Counted from the first letter of the stretch, positions 1 to 8,546 are shown. The stretch: DNA of 64,000 nucleotides from Sphingobacteriales bacterium (GCA_016711285.1 JADJTG010000017.1:124001-188000), one strand, 5' to 3'. A program made the numbers and translations. The notes: a model not told the origin generated them from the letters alone.

Positions 1-465
1 AATTTCATCGCCATCGGTAGTAGTGCCGCCGGTGGTGATATTCCACGCTTCGGGTGCATCTATATCTATGTCACCTGCACTGTTCATATCCCACTGGCTG
101 CTGAATTGGGGGTCGTTGGGTGTAACCCGTGAAGTGAGATTGTGGTGGTTGAATTGGGCTATATGTACTGCCGGATGCAGGCGCAGAGCTTCGAGCAAGG
201 CGCGTTCATCGGCTGATTCGGCGCGGAAATACAATTGCCAGATGTTCATACTTCGTGCCAAGCGTCTGCCTGCTTTTAAATCCACTTCTTTGCCGTTGAA
301 AAAGCGAAAATCTTCGCATACGTCTTTTACATCAACGCTTTTTTCCAAAATGACCAAAAACTCGCCCGAAAAATGGTCAGAAGTAGTCACTTGTGCCCGA
401 ATTGAGGTACTTATCATACAAATCCATAGCAAACAAAAAAATGTCGCATAAAAATATTTTAACAT
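1..465 (-). CDS. Subtilisin-like (S8) secreted protease, N-terminal part, runs off the window
   Basis: The minus-strand frame is open from an ATG at 463-465 to base 1 (155 codons, no stop), so the gene continues to the left of the window. It begins with a hydrophobic signal peptide ending near SIRAQ. About 85 residues resembling a subtilase propeptide follow. At about residue 120 comes the segment TPNDPQFSSQWDMNS, then DIDIDAPEAWNITTGG, which is the usual entry into the catalytic domain of Bacteroidota S8 peptidases (the APEAW segment just precedes the catalytic Asp). The catalytic triad lies outside the window, so activity cannot be judged. It is probably secreted, perhaps by T9SS. A Bacteroidota-type promoter lies 42-73 nt upstream. 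The plus-strand frame opposite it is a shadow. Confidence 0.8.
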   Translation of the reverse strand, partial: MLKYFYATFFCLLWICMISTSIRAQVTTSDHFSGEFLVILEKSVDVKDVCEDFRFFNGKEVDLKAGRRLARSMNIWQLYFRAESADERALLEALRLHPAVHIAQFNHHNLTSRVTPNDPQFSSQWDMNSAGDIDIDAPEAWNITTGGTTTDGDEI

Positions 466-506
466 GTCTTTGAATAAATTTAGAGGTTTAACAATATAAT
501 TATATA

Positions 507-538
507 CAAATATATGTTTTTATAATTATTTTATCAAC
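507..538 (-). promoter_or_regulatory. Bacteroidota-type promoter for the subtilase gene
   Basis: Read on the minus strand this is GTTG, 20 nt, then TATATTTG. The second box fits the Bacteroidota -7 consensus TAnnTTTG and the first fits the -33 TTTG at three of four bases, with the usual spacing. It lies just upstream of the ATG at 465. Assignment is by motif only. Confidence 0.4.
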
Positions 539-804
539 ATTTTTCTAAGTACATGACAAAAACTTTTTTACCCGATAGGCTTATATTTGCAGTTTCTCAA
601 TCTTATTCCCTTTTGATTGATAAAATCGCACAATTTATTAGTTATAAAATATTGATTTTTAATTATTTGTAATAAAAAATAATACGAAAATATCGTCATA
701 AAAGGAATAATTAAAAAACATTACCAGAGGTTCTTCTTAAGACTAAATTTAATCGCAGCTATTTGTAACTATCTATTATGAAAAAGGTCTATTAGTAAAA
801 AGTT

Positions 805-946
805 ATACCAAATAAATATCTAAATGACACAATATGTAAAGTTTTCTATTTTGTAATGATATGGTTGATATTATTGCTAATATAAGCCACTTTGAATGGA
901 ATTGAATCTGTAAAACAACTATGCCAAATAGATATTTGAATGGTAT
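805..946. repeat. MITE-like intergenic repeat, copy 1 (142 bp)
   Basis: Copy 1 of a family also present at 7784-8520 (interrupted) and 8546-8688. The ends form an imperfect terminal inverted repeat of about 22 bp: ATACCA....AAATATCT at the left and its complement AGATATTT....TGGTAT at the right. The interior contains TTGTAATGATATGG and a small hairpin with stem TATTA/TAATA and loop TTGC. There is no coding capacity, so any movement must rely on a transposase elsewhere. Confidence 0.7.
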
Positions 947-965
947 TGTGAAATACCACCATAAA

Positions 966-996
966 AAAGGAAAGAGGTTAATAACCTCTTTCCTTT
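966..996 (-). terminator. Rho-independent terminator after the giant repeat gene
   Basis: Two perfect 15-nt arms (966-980 and 982-996) around a single base form a long hairpin. On the minus strand it is followed by a T run. It lies 30 nt past the stop codon at 1026 of the minus-strand surface-protein gene. Confidence 0.75.
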
Positions 997-1025
997 ATAC
1001 TTATTAAATATTTATTATGTTAAAA

Positions 1026-2057
1026 TTATCTGTGTAGAATATCAATCGTAGGACAAGCATTTGTCGGACAACAAGGAATAGCTTCTAAAATCACTGCACA
1101 ACAAGTGCCTGTTGTACAGCCTCCGTTATCAGCCGTGTAAGTATAACTGCCCGCCTGATTAGTCGTATAAGAACTACCCGTTCCTACTTGTACTCCGTCT
1201 TTGTACCACATTACATTTACTAAGCCTGTTTCTGCAAATAAGGTGACACTCTGACTACCGTCATCACAGATTTGCATCGGTACACTCACGCATACTTTAT
1301 CTATGTCATCTTCTCCGACTACGCCATTGTTCGGTGTGCTGTCTATGTCCGTTCCATTCATCACACTGATCTCTGCCGTGTTGTAGTGTACGCCCTCGCT
1401 TAATATCGTTCCTACTATTGTCAGCGTTTTCGGTGCATCATTCGCCAAGAAATCGCCCACCGTCCATACGCCTGTAGCCGAATCATAACTGCCCTGACTC
1501 GCTGAACTGCTCACATACGATATACCCGTTGGCAATACATCACTCACCGAAACTCCACTTGCATCTGTGCCGCCTTCATTCGTTATCGTTATCGTGAATG
1601 TCACCTGTTCGCCTATCTGGGCGATTGTTTTGTCTATCGATTTATCCAATGCCAAATCTATTGAATCCGCTCCGCCCGGATTGATGTCAAACAAGAAATC
1701 TGATATTTCGCACACATTACAAGTACCTGTATTCGTGATACTCAGCGTTACAAAACTGTTGCTCGCAGGTACTGTACCCACTAATTGAGCACTGCCATAA
1801 GGCAAATCATTAGCTGTCAAATCGCCGCTCACATCGTAAGTTGAGGATAAGTTTGTTCCTGTCGGATTTGAATAGATTTGCCATTCGTCATCTGCTGTAT
1901 CGGCAGTACCTTTGTCATCTTTTACTGCTGACAATCCGAAGCTGTTCAAGGAACAAGGCAAACAGTAAAATCCGAAGTCAACTGTCAGGTTTTCATTCGT
2001 ATCTGTTGTGGCAGGGTCGTTATCAGGACTTTCTCCTGTAGGTTCACCATCTCCCAA
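1026..2057 (-). CDS. Giant repeat surface protein, C-terminal piece (piece 5 of 5)
   Basis: This is the C-terminal 343 codons of one long gene whose 5' end is near 7462. In order it contains the end of an SdrD-B-like unit (DTNENLTVDFGFY), a segment ending in a CNVCEISDF motif, and a DUF11/conserved-repeat domain (ITITNEGGTDASGVSVSDVL, typical of bacterial cell-surface proteins). An Ig-like segment with VNVMWYKDGVQVGTGSSY follows, and the protein ends CCPTNACPTIDILHR. The Cys-Pro-rich tail is reminiscent of non-type-A T9SS tails but I cannot assign it. The start at 2057 is only the first Met after a frameshift near 2155, where one base is missing relative to the sister repeat at about 2565. 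A terminator follows. Confidence 0.75.
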   Translation of the reverse strand: MGDGEPTGESPDNDPATTDTNENLTVDFGFYCLPCSLNSFGLSAVKDDKGTADTADDEWQIYSNPTGTNLSSTYDVSGDLTANDLPYGSAQLVGTVPASNSFVTLSITNTGTCNVCEISDFLFDINPGGADSIDLALDKSIDKTIAQIGEQVTFTITITNEGGTDASGVSVSDVLPTGISYVSSSASQGSYDSATGVWTVGDFLANDAPKTLTIVGTILSEGVHYNTAEISVMNGTDIDSTPNNGVVGEDDIDKVCVSVPMQICDDGSQSVTLFAETGLVNVMWYKDGVQVGTGSSYTTNQAGSYTYTADNGGCTTGTCCAVILEAIPCCPTNACPTIDILHR

Positions 2058-2783
2058 AGTGATTACGCCGCTTTGAATGGTAGTGCCTACTACCGTAACT
2101 CCGTTGTCGTTGCCGTCTGTGTCAGGAGTTGTTTCATCTACTGCACTGCTTGTGTACCTGTAGGTATTTCAACCGATACGATATAGTCGCCCGCAGCTAA
2201 ACCATCAAACAAATACAGACCGCCGCCGGAGGTTACTGTCGTGTCTATCGGAGTACCCGTTGCATCCAACAAGTAAACCGTTACGCCGTCTATACCTGCT
2301 TCGCCTGAATCTATCAAACCGTTGTTGTTCGTGTCGCTCCATACTTGGTTACCCACTGAATAAGTATCCGCAGGTATTGGATAAAATCCGAAATCAACTG
2401 TCAAGTTTTCATTCGTATCTGTTGTGGCAGGGGTCGTTATCAGGGCTTTCTCCTGTAGGCTCGCCATCACCCAAAGTGATTAGACCGCTTTGAATGGTAG
2501 TTCCTACTACTGCGATGCCGTTGTCGTTGCCGTCTGTGTCAGGAGTTGTTTCATCTACTGCACTGCTCTGTGTACCTGTGGGTATTTCAACCGATACGAT
2601 ATAGTCGCCCGCAGCCAAACCATCAAACAAATACAGACCGCCGCCGGAGGTTACTGTCGTGTCTATCGGAGTTCCCGTTGCATCCAACAAGTAAACCGTT
2701 ACTCCGTCTATACCTGCTTCGCCTGAATCTATCAAACCGTTGTTGTTGGTGTCGCTCCATACTTGGTTACCTACTGAATAAAT
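2025..2783 (-). repeat. Two near-identical SdrD-B-like coding units in tandem
   Basis: The segments about 2025-2367 and 2441-2783 match almost base for base (for example both contain gccgccggaggttactgtcg). They encode consecutive SdrD-B-like domains. Comparing them exposes two single-base indels, near 2155 and 2430, that break the reading frame. Confidence 0.85.
2138..2470 (-). CDS. Giant repeat surface protein, SdrD-B-like unit (piece 4 of 5)
   Basis: This 110-codon fragment encodes one SdrD-B-like unit (YSVGNQVWSDTNNNGLIDSG, then GGLYLFDGLAAGDYIVSVEIP). It is nearly identical to the unit encoded just upstream in piece 3. It is separated from piece 3 by an extra G in a run of G/C bases near 2430 (gggg here against ggg in the sister copy near 2012). 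It is separated from piece 5 by a missing base near 2155. Because the sister copies supply the correct frame directly, the breaks are single-base indels, not real gene ends. Confidence 0.65.
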   Translation of the reverse strand: MMASLQEKALITTPATTDTNENLTVDFGFYPIPADTYSVGNQVWSDTNNNGLIDSGEAGIDGVTVYLLDATGTPIDTTVTSGGGLYLFDGLAAGDYIVSVEIPTGTQAVQ

Positions 2784-4061
2784 ACAAATAGGGGTGTGTA
2801 CACATTGACAAGCGGCTGCGTCATAACTATCAGCCGTACAAGCGTCCATATCATCGCAAGCTCCGGGAGTTATTGCATTGTTTTCGCATTGGCAAGTAGC
2901 TGTGTTATAAACATCTGCTGTATTACAGTCGTTATCATCGCAACTTGGTGGGGTGATAGGTGTGTTCACGCAAACACAAGTAGCTGTGTCGTAGCTGTCT
3001 GTTGTTGTACAGTCGCTGTCATCGCAACTTGGTGGGGTGATGGGTGTATTCACGCAAACACAAGTAGCTGTGTCGTAGCTGTCTGTTGTTGTACAGTCGC
3101 TATCATCACAACTTGGTGGGGGAATGGGTGTATTCACACAAGTACAAGTAGCTGTATCGTAGCTGTCGTCTGTCGTGCAGTCGCTATCATCGCAAGCTCC
3201 GGGAGTTATTGCATTGTTTTCGCATTGGCAAGTAGCTGTATTATAAACATCTGCTGTATTACAGTCGTTATCATCGCAACTTGGTGGGGTGATGGGTGTA
3301 TGTACGCAAGCACAAGTAGCTGTATCGTAGCTGTCTGTTGTTGTACAGTCGCTGTCATCGCAACTTGGTGGGGTGATAGGTGTATGCACACAAGCACAAG
3401 TAGCTGTATCGTAGCTGTCATCTGTCGTGCAGTCGCTATCATCGCAAGCTCCGGGAGTTATCGCATTGTGTTCACATTGGCAAGTAGCTGTGTTGTAAAC
3501 ATCTGCTGTATTACAGTCGTTATCATCGCAACTTGGAGGTGGTATTGGTGTGTTCACGCAAGTACAAGTAGCTGTATCGTAGCTGTCTGTTGTCGTACAG
3601 TTGCTATCATCGCAACTTGGAGGAGGTGTTGGTGTGTTCACGCAAGTACAAGTAGCTGTATCGTAGCTGTCTGTTGTCGTACAGTTGCTATCATCGCAAC
3701 TTGGAGGAGGTGTTGGTGTGTTCACGCAAGTACAAGTAGCTGTATCGTAGCTGTCTGTTGTCATACAGTCGCTGTCATCGCAACTTGGAGGAGGTATCGG
3801 TGTATTCACACAAGTACAAGTAGCTGTATCGTAGCTGTCTGTTGTCGTACAGTTGCTATCATCGCAACTTGGAGGTGGTATCGGTGTATTCACACAAGTA
3901 CAAGTAGCTGTATCGTAGCTGTCTGTTGTCGTACAGTTGCTATCATCGCAACTTGGTGGTGGTATTGGTGTGTTCACGCAAGTACAAGTAGCTGTATCGT
4001 AGCTGTCTGTTGTCGTACAGTTGCTATCATCGCAACTTGGAGGTGGTATCGGTGTATTCAC
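2409..4061 (-). CDS. Giant repeat surface protein, Cys-rich repeats plus SdrD-B-like unit (piece 3 of 5)
   Basis: Holds 15 of the 28-residue Cys-rich repeats, then an SdrD-B-like unit. The first repeats are uniform (CDDSNCTTTDSYDTATC type). Those towards the C terminus diverge and include a recurring variant, CDDNDCNTADVYNTATCQC, at three places. The apparent start at 4061 is a GTG inside a repeat. The true frame continues from piece 2 across an extra base near 4113, where the sequence reads tcatcaccaac instead of tcatcgcaac as in all other repeats. The long open plus-strand frames opposite are artefacts of the 84-bp period. Confidence 0.7.
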   Translation of the reverse strand: MNTPIPPPSCDDSNCTTTDSYDTATCTCVNTPIPPPSCDDSNCTTTDSYDTATCTCVNTPIPPPSCDDSNCTTTDSYDTATCTCVNTPIPPPSCDDSDCMTTDSYDTATCTCVNTPTPPPSCDDSNCTTTDSYDTATCTCVNTPTPPPSCDDSNCTTTDSYDTATCTCVNTPIPPPSCDDNDCNTADVYNTATCQCEHNAITPGACDDSDCTTDDSYDTATCACVHTPITPPSCDDSDCTTTDSYDTATCACVHTPITPPSCDDNDCNTADVYNTATCQCENNAITPGACDDSDCTTDDSYDTATCTCVNTPIPPPSCDDSDCTTTDSYDTATCVCVNTPITPPSCDDSDCTTTDSYDTATCVCVNTPITPPSCDDNDCNTADVYNTATCQCENNAITPGACDDMDACTADSYDAAACQCVHTPICIYSVGNQVWSDTNNNGLIDSGEAGIDGVTVYLLDATGTPIDTTVTSGGGLYLFDGLAAGDYIVSVEIPTGTQSSAVDETTPDTDGNDNGIAVVGTTIQSGLITLGDGEPTGESPDNDPCHNRYE

Positions 4062-4962
4062 ACAAGTACAAGTAGCTGTATCGTAGCTGTCTGTTGTCGT
4101 ACAGTTGCTATCATCACCAACTTGGTGGAGGTATTGGTGTGTTCACACAAGTACAAGTAGCTGTATCGTAGCTGTCTGTTGTCGTACAGTTGCTATCATC
4201 GCAACTTGGAGGAGGTGTTGGTGTGTTCACGCAAGTACAAGTAGCTGTATCGTAGCTGTCTGTTGTCGTACAGTTGCTGTCATCGCAACTTGGAGGTGGT
4301 ATTGGTGTGTTCACGCAAGTACAAGTAGCTGTATCGTAGCTGTCTGTTGTCGTACAGTTGCTGTCATCGCAACTTGGAGGTGGTATTGGTGTGTTCACGC
4401 AAGTACAAGTAGCTGTATCGTAGCTGTCTGTTGTCGTACAGTTGCTGTCATCGCAACTTGGAGGTGGTATCGGTGTATTCACACAAGTACAAGTAGCTGT
4501 ATCGTAGCTGTCTGTTGTCGTACAGTTGCTATCATCGCAACTTGGTGGTGGTATTGGTGTGTTCACGCAAGTACAAGTAGCTGTATCGTAGCTGTCTGTT
4601 GTCGTACAGTTGCTATCATCGCAACTTGGTGGTGGTATTGGTGTGTTCACACAAGTACAAGTAGCTGTATCGTAGCTGTCTGTTGTCGTACAGTTGCTAT
4701 CATCGCAACTTGGTGGAGGTATTGGTGTGTTCACACAAGTACAAGTAGCTGTATCGTAGCTGTCTGTTGTCGTACAGTTGCTATCATCGCAACTTGGAGG
4801 AGGTGTTGGTGTGTTCACGCAAGTACAAGTAGCTGTATCGTAGCTGTCTATTGTCGTACAGTTGCTATCATCGCAACTTGGAGGAGGTGTTGGTGTGTTC
4901 ACGCAAGTACAAGTAGCTGTATCGTAGCTGTCTATTGTCGTACAGTTGCTATCATCGCAATT
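2790..4962 (-). repeat. About 26 tandem 84-bp repeats encoding a Cys-rich 28-residue unit
   Basis: The spacing between equivalent Cys codons at 4957-4959 and 2856-2858 is 2,101 nt, i.e. 25 intervals of 84 nt plus one inserted base, so there are 26 units. Each unit has four Cys (pattern C-x4-C-x10-C-x-C), a DD(S/N)(N/D) stretch after the first Cys, and a Pro-rich linker (TPIPPPS or AITPGA). Units at the N-terminal end are almost identical in DNA, indicating recent expansion. Those at the C-terminal end are older and more diverged. Confidence 0.95.
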
Positions 4963-5874
4963 TACTACGCAAGCACAAGGCGCATCATAAGCATCTACCA
5001 ACACATCGGTACAATTTTCATCGCCTACAAACGTAGCTGATACATCTATATCCTGTGTGCCGTTGCTGGTCAAACCCATCACAGTATAGGTATCGGGGCT
5101 GGTGCCGTCGGGCGTGAAGGTATAATCGATGCCGCCTACATTGATGGTAATGTCGCCGCTTGGTGGGTTGGTATATGATACAGTAACATCTACATTATAC
5201 AAATTATTGCTGCAAGCAGTCGGTAGAGCACTGTCTACAGACACAGTGCAAGGAGCATTTCTAAAACCGAAATCGAAAACGTGTGAGTTTTTACCAAAAG
5301 CACCAGTAGTAAAAGATACTTCTGCATGATTGCCACTTAAAATTCCATCAGAATCTATTCTGTCTGTTTCATCATTCGTCGTACCACTCTGGTTGCTTAA
5401 AGTTATTTCATTAATTCCTAATGCAGATTGCTTACTTCCACCTATTACATCTGGTACTCTAATCGTATAATTAGAGAGTTGGCTGAGTCCTGCTATACCA
5501 TAAATGGCACTAATTGTAGAAGTTTTATTTTCACTAGAAAAAATATAATTGCCCTCACTATCTGTTATAGCATAAGCCAAGAATGTACCATCTTCTTGAT
5601 AGAGTTCTATGCGAACACCAGCAATCCCCAACTCATCTCCATCTTGTATCCCATTACTATTGCTATCTAACCACACACGATTACCAATTTCTATGGGTGC
5701 TACATTACATATTGCATCCACATCTCCCATAACAGAAGCCTTCGCGCCTACCATGCTAGTTCCATAAATGGATACACCTGTAGTATAATCCAAGTATCGC
5801 CCTCCCGTTTGGGAGGCTGGTTCTCCCGGATCACCAAATCCCCCTAGCACCAATCCAGTACCGGGAACCACCAA
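4114..5874 (-). CDS. Giant repeat surface protein, SdrD-B-like unit plus Cys-rich repeats (piece 2 of 5)
   Basis: The open frame continues upstream of the nominal start to about 5985 (CYYDGSDD...GPGDDWFFEVG). It encodes an SdrD-B-like unit (EIGNRVWLDSNSNGIQDGDE, with Ca-binding-type D/N residues), then a domain with ITINVGGIDYTF. The first ten complete Cys-rich 28-residue repeats follow. Entry from piece 1 needs two small shifts: one near 6005-6015 and one near 5985, where restoring a fourth T in a TTT run re-joins ANDGG to FTCYYDGSDD. Nothing here indicates a separate gene. Confidence 0.7.
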   Translation of the reverse strand: MVVPGTGLVLGGFGDPGEPASQTGGRYLDYTTGVSIYGTSMVGAKASVMGDVDAICNVAPIEIGNRVWLDSNSNGIQDGDELGIAGVRIELYQEDGTFLAYAITDSEGNYIFSSENKTSTISAIYGIAGLSQLSNYTIRVPDVIGGSKQSALGINEITLSNQSGTTNDETDRIDSDGILSGNHAEVSFTTGAFGKNSHVFDFGFRNAPCTVSVDSALPTACSNNLYNVDVTVSYTNPPSGDITINVGGIDYTFTPDGTSPDTYTVMGLTSNGTQDIDVSATFVGDENCTDVLVDAYDAPCACVVNCDDSNCTTIDSYDTATCTCVNTPTPPPSCDDSNCTTIDSYDTATCTCVNTPTPPPSCDDSNCTTTDSYDTATCTCVNTPIPPPSCDDSNCTTTDSYDTATCTCVNTPIPPPSCDDSNCTTTDSYDTATCTCVNTPIPPPSCDDSNCTTTDSYDTATCTCVNTPIPPPSCDDSNCTTTDSYDTATCTCVNTPIPPPSCDDSNCTTTDSYDTATCTCVNTPIPPPSCDDSNCTTTDSYDTATCTCVNTPTPPPSCDDSNCTTTDSYDTATCTCVNTPIPPPSW

Positions 5875-5971
5875 AGCACCTCCATTATATAGATAAGGGT
5901 GACTTGATGTTCTCCCTACCTCAAAAAACCAATCATCACCAGGTCCTGCGGTAGAAGGGTCATCACTTCCG

Positions 5972-7462
5972 TCATAGTAGCAGGTAAACCTCCATCATTT
6001 GCTGATGAACCCTTAGCCGCCAAGTATAAGGACCTGATACGCCTCCGTTTTCAACCGTAAAAGTACCATTATTCTCACGCCAGGTTCGCAACATATACCC
6101 AGTTTCTCTATCGCTTTCTCCATCTACAAAAACTTGCCTGTTCGTTACACCTACTATCATAGCACCATTATCATCAAAAGCAATAGACGGTACTAAGGGC
6201 TGTATCACACCAGAACTGCCTTGACTATCTGTACCACTCCAAGTATTACTCCATTTACGCTGTGGCCAGCCGACTGCTCTTAGTCCCCCTCCCGTAAAAG
6301 TGGATAGGTCATAATCTAATACTTGAACAAAAGAAATATTGGATAGACTAGTCATTAATGCTCTCAGACGCAAATCTGATAGATTAGAGGAATTAGACGC
6401 ATCACATACCCCTGCTACAAATAGATTTTCTCCTTCTATTGATAAAGCTGAAGGTCTAAATATACCTCCCGAACAATTAGCTCCAGTTATACTTATTTCA
6501 CTTACATTAAGGTTCGTGTATCCTCCACTAGGTATTGAACCATAAGTAACACTTGATATGTCTATTTTTACTATGTTGCCTTTACCCATATTTATAACAT
6601 ACAAATACCTTCCATCGCTTGAAATCGCAACTCCACCCAAGCCATATTCCCCCATTTCATTGGCAACAGGGTTTAATGCGGAGGTACTAATTCCGTAATT
6701 ACTCAAATTTGTCAATAATTTATTTCCCACATAAGTATTATTTGGTCCTGAATAGTCTGCCACATAAATAGCATCAATTCCATCAGGTGCGAGAGGAAAT
6801 ATATCATTTAGCGTAGCAGCTAATGTACTAAAATAAAGCAATTTCGTTGTTTTTTGAACAGCTACTCCGAAAGGAACCCCTACTTCCTGATATGTAATAT
6901 CCTCGGTGTGAGGTGTAGTATCGCCATCATCACCCATATTGTCAACTGGTCGTCTATCTGTAAAATAATCCCAGGATTTTACAGAATAGTCGCTATCTTC
7001 CAAACCCATACCTGTTACCACTCTAATGGATAGATCGGGATCGCATTTATCAGGCAAGTAAATTCCAAAATCCAAATTTGTGGTATTACCCGCAGCAAAC
7101 TGCACAGATGAACCAGATTGGTTTCCAAAAGATCCATCATTGTACCCAAATGGCAGAGATAATTCTACTCTATACATAGTAGCACTTGATGTACCATTGA
7201 TGACATAAGCACCTGAGTTATTTGTAACTCCTGAAAAAGTACCACCAAAACTATCGTATGCAGTAACGATTAAGTACTCATAACCAACCTCACTGCTTTG
7301 TTTGATGCCATCATTATTTCCATCAAAATAAACAATGCCAGATATTTGAGCATTAAGAATAATCGGCATAAACAACATCCCAAAAAATAATAAATATTTG
7401 AGAATAAAAATATTGTATTTCAATATTTTTTGTTTAAGACTTTTTTGTTTAAATTGTTTCAT
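5972..7462 (-). CDS. Giant repeat surface protein, N-terminal piece (signal peptide, SdrD-B-like, beta-propeller; piece 1 of 5)
   Basis: This is the 5' end of a gene that, re-joined, spans 1026-7462 (about 2,145 codons). I prefer the ATG at 7462 over the one at 7504 because it puts a normal signal peptide (hydrophobic core LLFFGMLFMPIILNAQ) near the N terminus. An SdrD-B-like unit follows (ISGIVYFDGNNDGI to LDFGIYLP), then about 350 residues that look like a surface beta-propeller (VAISSDGRYLYVINMGKGN and similar blade-like segments). The product should be exported and cell-surface exposed. The repeat-bearing architecture suggests an adhesin or stalk role, which is inference. The frame breaks after GGVSGPYTW near 6010. 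Confidence 0.7.
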   Translation of the reverse strand: MKQFKQKSLKQKILKYNIFILKYLLFFGMLFMPIILNAQISGIVYFDGNNDGIKQSSEVGYEYLIVTAYDSFGGTFSGVTNNSGAYVINGTSSATMYRVELSLPFGYNDGSFGNQSGSSVQFAAGNTTNLDFGIYLPDKCDPDLSIRVVTGMGLEDSDYSVKSWDYFTDRRPVDNMGDDGDTTPHTEDITYQEVGVPFGVAVQKTTKLLYFSTLAATLNDIFPLAPDGIDAIYVADYSGPNNTYVGNKLLTNLSNYGISTSALNPVANEMGEYGLGGVAISSDGRYLYVINMGKGNIVKIDISSVTYGSIPSGGYTNLNVSEISITGANCSGGIFRPSALSIEGENLFVAGVCDASNSSNLSDLRLRALMTSLSNISFVQVLDYDLSTFTGGGLRAVGWPQRKWSNTWSGTDSQGSSGVIQPLVPSIAFDDNGAMIVGVTNRQVFVDGESDRETGYMLRTWRENNGTFTVENGGVSGPYTWRLRVHQQMMEVYLLL

Positions 7463-7504
7463 ACGTTTAATTATATTATAAATAAATATTTTGTTTTTTA
7501 GCAA

Positions 7505-7783
7505 TCACCTTTTTAAATCAAGTTAATTATAAATAACCGATAAACTATATCCGACTTAGTGACTATTAACTATCAAATTATATGCCATAAGCATTTCTAT
7601 TTTTGTAATTATAGCATTTATGTGTTTTTCTATTGATATATGTTATTTTTTAGAATACATTTTATTTTTTTTACCCTGCAATTCAATAAAAAATAGACAT
7701 TAGTGTCTAAAAAATATGATTAAATCATAGTCATTCACTACCTATAAAAAAAGAGGCTAACCTAAAAAGGTTAGCCTCCTACT
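7505..7783. other. AT-rich intergenic region upstream of the giant gene
   Basis: No coding potential is visible. The only structure is the terminator at 7753-7778. The promoter of the minus-strand giant gene should lie in the left part, but I see no convincing -33/-7 pair. Confidence 0.6.
7746..7778 (-). terminator. Rho-independent terminator (minus strand)
   Basis: The arms GAGGCTAACC and GGTTAGCCTC enclose the loop TAAAAA. On the minus strand the hairpin is followed by seven T (complement of the A run 7746-7752). It would stop transcripts coming from the repeat/IS region to the right before they enter the giant gene. Confidence 0.7.
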
Positions 7784-7825
7784 ATAACGAATAAATATCT
7801 GGATAACACCCTGTATCAAATATTT

Positions 7826-8432
7826 GGTAGTGATTTAAAATGTATGCTGAATATTAAGAGAGGTACGGAACTTGTTTCTAAGAAAGATATAAGTTTTAAT
7901 GATACCGTAGTGCATATCATCTTTCTTAGAAAAGCAAACGGTTTGGCGACAGAGCCTTTTAAATGTGTTCTGAAATCTCGGTTTCGCCTTTCAATATGGG
8001 TAGTTTTAGCCTTTGCGATAATATGCTTTTGAGGAGCAATGTACTTTTATAAGACTTCCAATCATCGGTTCGGTAGGAATCAATTTGTAAATGAGCGAGT
8101 TTTCTCATCAGAGCTTTGCAAGCCGAATTATTGCGTTTTCCGATGTAAAAAGCTAAAATTTGACCAGAATCTGCGTCATAAACATACCAAAGCCAGCGTT
8201 TGCCTTGTTTGCGATGTTTGACAAAAGTCCACATTTCATCAATTTGGACTTTCTTAAAATCCTTGAACAATAGGCTCTTGTATTTGTCTGAACCACTTGT
8301 ATCCTCACAATGAGGTTCAAACCACTTGAACCAGTATTTCAGACATACTAATTTAAGTTGGTTTTGCCCTTTTGGGTTGTCAATATGACAACTTTTTGCA
8401 AAAATCACCAGCATACATTCTTAATCAGTACC
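7826..8432. mobile_element. Decayed IS1-family insertion sequence (607 bp) with 8-bp target duplication
   Basis: The ends are inverted repeats of 24 bp (7826-7849 and 8409-8432) beginning GGTAGTGATT and GGTACTGATT, both running into AATGTATGCTG; GGT..TG is the normal IS1 terminus. The sequence AAATATTT lies directly outside both ends (7818-7825 and 8433-8440), a perfect 8-bp direct repeat, within the 8-9 bp range known for IS1. At 607 bp it is shorter than usual for the family and its transposase is frameshifted, so it is probably immobile unless helped in trans. It landed inside a MITE-like repeat. Confidence 0.85.
7835..8414 (-). pseudogene. IS1-family transposase remnant (InsB-like)
   Basis: The frame 7959-8414 encodes IDEMWTFVKHRKQGKRWLWY and DSYRTDDWKSY, which match the core of InsB-type DDE transposases of IS1. 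The C-terminal part continues in other frames: KAKTTHIERRNRDFRTHLK, then CFSKKDDMHYGIIKTYI, ending at the TAA at 7835-7837. At least two frameshifts are therefore needed. At the N terminus a reduced zinc-ribbon-like stretch (CHIDNPKGQNQLKLVC) suggests InsA is largely deleted. Nonfunctional as it stands. The plus-strand frames here are shadows. Confidence 0.85.
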
Positions 8433-8516
8433 AAATATTTTATTCTGTAATGATGTGGCTGATATTATTGCTAATATAAAATACTCTGAATGGGAATTGA
8501 ACCTGTAATAGATATT

Positions 8517-8546
8517 TTACAATCAACATAAATATGTTGATTGTAA
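8517..8546. repeat. Perfect 13-bp inverted repeat between two MITE copies
   Basis: The arms 8517-8529 and 8534-8546 are perfectly complementary around AAAT and lie exactly at the junction between repeat copies 2 and 3. There is no T run, so it is not a clear terminator. It may be a product of end-joining between two elements. Confidence 0.6.

Larger units (their letters stand above)
466..1025. other. AT-rich intergenic region
   Basis: This 560-nt gap holds the subtilase promoter (507-538), one MITE-like repeat (805-946) and a terminator hairpin (966-996). No other coding potential is visible between 540 and 800; that stretch is very AT-rich with stops in all frames. Confidence 0.7.
7784..8520. 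repeat. MITE-like intergenic repeat, copy 2, split by an IS1-family element
   Basis: Left part 7784-7825 (ATAACGAATAAATATCT...) and right part 8433-8520 (TATTCTGTAATGATGTGG... to TAGATATTTTAC) align with the left and right parts of copies 1 and 3. The IS element sits between them. The right end has lost about 20 nt compared with copy 1. The left end also departs from the other copies. Confidence 0.65.

Noticed and set aside
2790..4962. CRISPR-like array
   Set aside because: The repeats are contiguous 84-bp coding units with no unique spacers and no cas genes nearby.
2796..5040. Long plus-strand open frames (454 and 311 codons) rich in Ser-Ser-Cys-Ile-Val-Ala-Val-Cys-Cys
   Set aside because: They are the antisense of the 84-bp repeats. 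The period is a multiple of three, so a stop-free antisense frame is expected, and the minus strand carries a recognisable signal peptide and domains.
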